Origin: Xylona heveae TC161
Lineage: Eukaryota; Ascomycota; Xylonomycetes; Xylonales; Xylonaceae
NCBI RefSeq assembly: GCF_001619985.1
Contig: NW_017264204.1
Location: 189,983-253,982 of the forward strand
Length of the DNA: 64,000 nucleotides
Direction: 5' to 3'
The notes under the pieces are model-generated. The model did no database searches. It worked only from the letters and a program-made list of their open reading frames with translations, and was not told where the DNA came from. Position numbers and translations under genes: made by a program. The first letter of the stretch is position 1. Each line of letters begins with the position of its first letter. Below, piece after piece: positions 57,782 to 64,000 of this stretch.

Positions 57782-58886
57782 GAACACCGGAGCCAAGCGT
57801 TGCGTCTGGTAGGCAGATCTCTGTTCTAGTTTACATATTACTAGCAAACTGGAGAAGCCGCCCCCGCTCTTGTTCCTCTTATATGAGCCTCTTAAAGGAT
57901 GTGGGACAGGCGCCCACTGTACCTTTTCGACCTCATCTCGATTTTCCGTCTTAATTTTTCGTTGCTCAATCCATGATGGCCGATCACGACAAGTTCAATT
58001 TTTCTAGTTTCCTCACTCTTATTCGTTGTATGCATCTTTTTGTTCTACGCCGATGTCGTTCGTAGGACGTCAACTTCCACCGTTCATTGAGAGTATCTGC
58101 GATTTGCGATTACGCTCATCCCGAGGGCTCGGCATATAGGGTATGTCATGGCGCCTGTGGATGCAATTCGGCCTTGTCGTCATTCTCATCACGAAAGCTT
58201 GTCTGTAAATGTGTTGAAGAGGGGGATAGTATTCGAATCGACCTCCTTTCTCGCCTGTTCTTCTTTGAAGGTGTTTTGGAGATTCGTTCGTCTCGATGAC
58301 CGTGGTACCAAGCACTGAAATAAGGAAATGGTCGGGAGATGATCTATGGTGGACATTGTCTGAGATATAGGGCATGAAAGAAACTTCGTTTAATTTATCT
58401 TCCCAAGTCTGCAAATCTTTTAATTCGCTTTCGAGCATCCTCTCCTTCAAGACCCTCGATGAATAGCTATCAATGGCTGAGAAAACATATTTGAAATAAA
58501 ATCATATTGTCTCGTAGTTCGCGCTGTTAAATTTGCCATCACTTTTCTTCTAACGTTATTGTCATGGCTATTTAAAACTGGCATTAAAATTGCTCCCCTC
58601 TACGTGCTTTCAATTCCGATTGCAAAATCGAAGAAAATTTAAATTTTTCATTGTCAGCTATCAGCATTTTAATGGGCTGAAGTTCATCTGTCGCTGGGGA
58701 CAAAAGCACTGGACGTCTGTTCCTGGCTGCCATCCCCACCGCAATGACGGCCCTAAACCGTACCCGAACGCGGGTTGGCCCAGGATGAAGCCACGCATCA
58801 ACCGACTCCAGGGTCTGGACATCTAGCGGAATCGCCCCAAACAACCATTGCAACTACATCGCATTACGGATTAGAATTCGATCATC
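57782..58886. other. Gln-rich gene 3' flank and coatomer epsilon promoter
   Basis: These 1.1 kb contain no supported gene on the plus strand. On the minus strand about 58070-58476 could be the last exon of a small gene; this is described as a finding. Confidence 0.45.
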
Positions 58887-60247
58887 ATGGACCCTTTCTC
58901 TGCAGAAGGAGGTAAGTCTGCAGTGAATTATTGCTGCACTGCCTTAGTCGCTATTCTTGGATCAGTCCAGCCCTGGGGGAAAACCCACCCAGCCAAAGCG
59001 CATCGTATGCGCTTGCGTACATACTCATACGTATCCAGCCACAGTTCGAAAGCGCGGAGACCAGGAGCTACAAATGAGATGGATTGCACTTTGAAAATGA
59101 AGGCTAATTAGTTCCTCTCTCCAGAATTGCTTAATATTCACAATGCCTTTCATCAGGGCCAGTATCAAGCCGTCATCGACTTCGACACCAGCTCTCTCTC
59201 TCCCGAGAACGCACTGGCCGCTCGAGTCCTACAGCTTCGCGCACAAATTGCCCTTGGACATGCAGAAGATGTTCTTGCAGATATAGAGGGTGAAGATGAT
59301 GAGGCCGATCTTGCTGCCGTCAAAGTCGTGGCACAGTACGCTGCTGGCGATCACGCAGGAGCTGTCTCGGCCGCCCAACAGCTGGCTGCTTCATCAGCCG
59401 ACAATGCCACTGTTCAAGTTCTTGCTGGTACTGTTTTGCAGGCGGCTGGAAAGACCGACGAGGCGCTGGCGCTTCTGGCAAAACATCAGGGGAGCCTTGA
59501 AGCGTACGTATCCTTACGCTCTCGTTCAGATTGAAATAAGCTATCAACAAGCTGTGCGGGGAAAGCTCGAATTTTTAAATGTTTATTACATTGGAAAGGA
59601 AGCTAATGAGTACAAAATGATAGCGTTGCCTTGACTGTTCAAATCCACCTTCAGCAAAACCGGACCGACCTCGCCGTTAAGGAGGTGACAGCGGCAAAGA
59701 GATGGGCTCAGGATAGTTTGCTTGTAAATTTGGCAGAGTCCTGGGTTGGTTTGAGAGTCGTACGTTTCACCCCGATATTTCATGTCTACTGTGAACGCAA
59801 GACATTTATTGACAAATTCTTGCCGATGGTTTAGGGAGGAGACAAATACCAGCAGTCATTCTACATTTTTGAGGAGCTGGCTCAGGCGCCTTCGAGTTCC
59901 GCCGTCAAGAGTCTGGTCGGCCAAGCCGTGGCTGAGTTGCACTTGGGTCGGCTGCCTGAAGCCGAAGCTGCTCTGCAACAAGCTATTGAGAGGGAGCCTG
60001 ACAATGCGGAAGTAATTGCCAACACTGTGGTGCTCTCGGCTATCCTAGGAAAGAGCGTGGAAGAACCATTGTCGTAAGTCTACGATTGTCGTCATCCAAG
60101 TCTTCAAATATTCGAATGGTGGATTAATTTCAATATAGGTCACTTCAGTCTGCAGCGCCCGAGCACCCGCTTCTGCAAGACATTCAGGAAAAGAGCGAGC
60201 TGTTCGACAAAGCTGCAGCAAAGTATACCCCCAAAGTTTCATCATAA
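58887..60247 (+). CDS. SEC28: Coatomer epsilon subunit (COPE/Sec28)
   Basis: This is a subunit of the COPI vesicle coat for Golgi-to-ER transport; it stabilises alpha-COP. Five exons (58887-58911, 59125-59503, 59624-59759, 59835-60073, 60139-60247) give 295 residues, the normal length. The short first exon encodes MDPFSAEG. Exon 2 continues ELLNIHNAFHQGQYQAVIDFDTS, the family's start. The rest is TPR-like helical repeats: VLQLRAQIALGHAEDVLADI, LAVKEVTAAKRWAQDSLLVNLAESWV, then GGDKYQQSFYIFEELAQ and LPEAEAALQQAIEREPDNAEVIAN. The C-terminus is LQDIQEKSELFDKAAAKY. The 213-base first intron is the longest in this gene. All joins are in phase. Confidence 0.94.
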
Positions 60248-62411
60248 AGTACCATATATTAGGGAATCATGCACTACACGCACACATGGGAGATCCTCGC
60301 GCATGGCAAAAGTAATAAATTATTAGATATGTGACAGGTATCAAGTGTTCATTTGGGAGAGGGAGTCAAGGGCGCCGGATGGAATGATGATGTGGCTGTG
60401 CGTGAAAATGATGCGCGTGATCCCATATGATTATACAGTCGTACAGAATGGTTGATAGGTTTCATGGCTTTCCGGTCCTACCGTTGGCGACTGATGGTAG
60501 CACGAGCCGTTAAATACAGGCAAAGAGGATTGGTCAGTAGCCACGATGACGGTCAAGCTGTTCGGATTTCGCAGTACAATGTTAAGGAACTCCCGGGACA
60601 AGATATGAAAATGGCATCGCAAAGTTCTGTGCATCCCCCATGTGGTGCTACGACGATTGGTAGCTTTGAAGAGAATAAGAAAAGCAAATAAGATGGAAAA
60701 GATAGGAATGAGCTGAGATCATACTCAAATTTGTTTGGTTGTTGAAAATTCAAGACGTGAAGGTAGGAGCATGGGCATCGTATTGCTTGGTTCCGGTGGA
60801 AAGTCCGGCAAGCGGTACACTAAAGTACAACGCCTTACTGTTAGCAGTGTGGGATCAGTGTCTTAGCTGGCGCGTCAACTGTCCTAAGACTCTGTCATCG
60901 CGGATCTTTATGAACCCCCAGCCCATTGCTGCAACATTCTGGCCGTAGGTCTCAGCACGTCCACGCTCTGCTAATTGAAAGCGAACTGGATGAAGAAAGC
61001 GTCTCCACGACTTATGGAGAGTGCCGGGGTCTCCTCCACTTCCGATACTACTTGGTCCGCGAAAATGTCTCCCCACAGAGATAAACTACGGGAGAAAGAA
61101 AATTAAAAATCGACTAACAACAAATTTCCATGGCACACGCCTTTCAGGGGGATTAAACGGTTTACAAATTATGAGGTAATGCACGATACATCCCAGTCTT
61201 TCCTTTGTTGTCCCTTCGTGCTTGCATCTCTACGGATAGTTGCTTTGGTCAGGAAATGCAGACGGTCAAACGTATGACACGGCGGCGTATTGGACGTTTG
61301 AACAAGTCTCCCTTCGTGGCTGAAAACCCGCATTGCAGTAACGGCAAAACCAACCGGAAAATGCTGCCACCTGTTAATAACCAAGGAAACTGAGCTCAAA
61401 GGAATGGAATCTGAGTCTGGCTAGTGATTGCGCATGAGTGCTCACCGCCCGAAACAAAAAAAGAGAAAGCCACCATGCCGGCCAGACCGGTTGCAATCTG
61501 TGGGTGTGGTTGCCACCGGTGCATGATGTGATTCGCACGGCTATTACTATTATACTTGAGCGCCAATCATACATGACCAAAAGAAGCCCATGCTTGGGGC
61601 TATCGGCTCCAAGGCGTGGGATTTCAACAAGACCGGCGTCCTGTGTCCCTGATTGTCATAACTTTCGGGAAATAAGATGGAGGGGCAGTTGGGGCAATTA
61701 CTTCATCGAAGCGATAAGTCGCCTAAGAAGGAAACCCCGCTCTGGGGTTGTGATGGAACTACCCACTCGCCATGGGGTCTCCATGCCGGGGGAGAACCAA
61801 GCATTTTGACCATTCAAGCGGCTTTGGCCCCAGCCCACACACACACATCATTTCTCCAAAAAAGGTCCCTTGAGAATATCATTAACACCCAGGGGTTTAG
61901 CGTGTCATCTTACTCGAAACTTATTGCGAATTTTTTTCGCTTGACCCATTTGTCTTTGGGAGGCAACATGACGTTGCCGTTCAAACTCGGGTTTGTCGCT
62001 CTGCCGCCGCCCTCCCACGCCGCCTCAAGGCATCCCCGGGACCAATCATGGCCGCACGAGCGCATGAGATGGGCCTGGCCATCTTCGCGCTATTAGTCTT
62101 TGGGGGCTGTCATCTTTTGCTCGGACTTAATCCCGCTGGTGAGAACATCGTGAAATCACTCCGTCCCTTTTAGTCTCGGTTTCTGTGTGTTTCCCCAGAC
62201 TATGACATGGCTCTCCCTTTGCCGCCTCCCTGATATAAGAAATGGCCCACGTCGCATATTCTTTTGAGTTTGTCTACCAATTTCAACAATATCTCTTTGC
62301 TTTCCACTATTTATTACTGACCTTTTCCGGATATTCCGGGATTTGACCACGTGCTCTGACCCTCTTTGTACACTTAATTTATTTACTCTGATCTAATATC
62401 GTGACCCTATC
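60248..62411. other. Coatomer epsilon 3' flank and phosphatase promoter
   Basis: These 2.16 kb contain only short open frames on both strands, none recognisable. Nothing else could be supported. Confidence 0.5.
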
Positions 62412-63728
62412 ATGGCTGTCTCTACTGCCAAGGCCCCTTCGATCCCTAACGGGGTCATTGGTGCCAACCCTGAAAACCTGAAGGCGCCTAAAGTCAGTTA
62501 TGGCGTCCCCACAGAAAATATTGGCACCAAGAGAAAGATTATTTGCTTTTCTGGTAGGCCATCCTTGTCATCTTCCCAGAAAAAAAAAAATGTAACAAGC
62601 TGACCTAAATCATCCAATTATAAAGATTTCGATGGCACCATTTTCATGCAGGATACTGGCCACGTCCTTTTCGACGCACATGGTTGTGGCGCTGAACGCC
62701 GTGAACTTCTCGAACAACAAATCAAGTCTGGCGAACGATCATTCAAGGATGTCTCCGAGGAAATGTGGGGATCACTCAAGGTCCCATTTGACGACGGCTT
62801 TGATGTCATGAAGCAAACGCTTGAAATCGACCGTGACTTCAAACAATTCCACGAGTTTTGCATCAACAACGATATCCCCTTCAATGTTATCTCGGCCGGT
62901 CTCAAGCCTGTTTTGAGGAGGGTCCTCGATCAATTTCTTGGGGAGACTCTGGTACGTTTCTTCGTGTCGTGCTACTCTCACTCCGGCTAGCAGATCGAGT
63001 AAATCTTTTGCTAATATCCATTACTCTTCTAGTCGTCCCAAATTGACATTGTTGCCAATGATGCGCAAATCAGTGAAGACGGCAGCGAGTGGAAACCCAT
63101 CTGGCGCCACGAGTCGGAGCTAGGGCATGATAAGGCCCTTTCCATTGCAGAATACCGTGATGCTGCCTCGCTTGAAAGTGAAGATGGCACCATTCCCATG
63201 ATTGTCTTTATCGGCGACGGTCTTTCTGACTTGCCGGCGGCTCGGCATGCTGATGTGCTCTTCGCTCGTAAAGGTCTTCGTCTGGAAGAGTACTGCATCG
63301 AGCATAAAATTGCGTATATTCCGTTTGAAACTTTTGCCGACATTCAGCGAGAGATTACCAAGATTATGAAAAAGGACGAAGAAAAGACCCACGGCAAGGG
63401 CATGCCTACCAATTACAACCCCAGAGCCAACCTCTGGAGAAGAATCTCGAGCAAGAACCAGGTACGTTGTCCCCCTTTGAGCTCCCCCTTACTCTTAATG
63501 ATTATTGTTATTTTTTTCCTTTCCTTAAGCCAATCTTTCTTTCTTTTCTCTTTGCTTCTTATTGGGTTTCCCACCATACATCTTGTTATCAAATTCAACT
63601 GGTTAGCTAACAAAAGCGACATATAGATTCCCAAGTATATCGCCCAAACCCCAAAGGAGGATCGTATGTTCCTCTGGCCCGAGACTTTCTCGGAGCTCAA
63701 GCAAATGGAAGCTCTTCATGCGCAGTAG
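62412..63728 (+). CDS. HAD-superfamily phosphatase (MtnX/YNL010W-like)
   Basis: This is a predicted phosphomonoesterase of the HAD superfamily, similar to yeast YNL010W and MtnX-type phosphatases. Four exons (62412-62553, 62626-62951, 63033-63461, 63627-63728) give 332 residues. Motif I is DFDGTI at residues 48-53 (nucleophile D48, acid/base D50), split by intron 1 directly before the first Asp. Motif II is NVISAGLKPVL. The motif III lysine is likely GHDKALSI. Motif IV is FIGDGLSDLPAA. The C-terminal part (IPKYIAQTPKEDRMFLWPETFSELKQ) is typical of the fungal members. The substrate is unknown; a role in phosphosugar or methionine-salvage intermediates is only a family-level guess. Confidence 0.9.
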
Positions 63729-64000
63729 GACGCCCCAACTATGGAAGGTATTTCCCTCTATACTTGCCCTTAATTAGCTCTTTTATCCTCTTTTATGGGC
63801 CATTGTTGGGCCCTGTCATGACCATATTCTTTCACGTCATGGTTTTGTTCACTGGAAAAGCATCATATCCGTCTGCAGGTTTACGCTTTTGCATGGAGAC
63901 TTCACACGAGGCTTTATAATTCAAGCATATTTGTTGGCCTCATTGGGTGGAGTCTGGTGTCACTTGTCTTATCACATTGTATTAGTAGACACGATAGGAT

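Overview
The window is nuclear DNA of a filamentous ascomycete, most likely a member of the Eurotiomycetes (this placement is an inference from gene content and protein style). The genes are split by short GT-AG introns, mostly 50-110 bases, with frequent CTAAC/CTGAC-like branch sites. The intergenic regions carry pyrimidine-rich leaders. The conserved genes are typical fungal orthologues. About 21 genes or gene remains can be supported, and the exon joins given here were checked for reading-frame phase by hand.

Left block (1-20.4 kb), housekeeping genes: a UBR7/Mlo2-like UBR-box protein running off the left edge, MCM2, an AKR7-type aldo/keto reductase, an SLC35F/EamA-type membrane transporter, ARP2, mannose-6-phosphate isomerase, SAGA subunit SGF29, an ARF6-type GTPase and dynactin p25.

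Middle block (21-35 kb), more accessory in character: an MFS transporter, a secreted ARS-1-like arylsulfatase and a MetE-like methyltransferase gene all lie on the minus strand. An F-box protein, a sugar-type MFS transporter and a decayed fragment of a second (drug:H+ type) MFS transporter follow. The MetE-like gene carries an in-frame TAA and also a Ser where the family has a zinc-binding Cys, so it is probably a recent pseudogene. Sulfatase, methyltransferase and transporter side by side suggest a sulfur-scavenging neighbourhood, and a near-match to the CYS-3/MetR site lies upstream of the sulfatase. This is the most interesting part of the window, but the functional link is an inference.

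Right block (36-64 kb): a PRM10/ThrE-type membrane protein with a long pyrimidine-rich leader, an unrecognised coiled-coil protein, kinetochore subunit Fta4, inositol-3-phosphate synthase INO1, a paxillin-like LIM protein, a Gln-rich protein of unknown role, coatomer epsilon subunit and a HAD-family phosphatase. Two gene-poor stretches of about 3 kb flank the LIM gene. I found no rRNA, tRNA, CRISPR array, or recognisable transposon or virus-like element. A covariance-model scan would be needed to exclude tRNAs.
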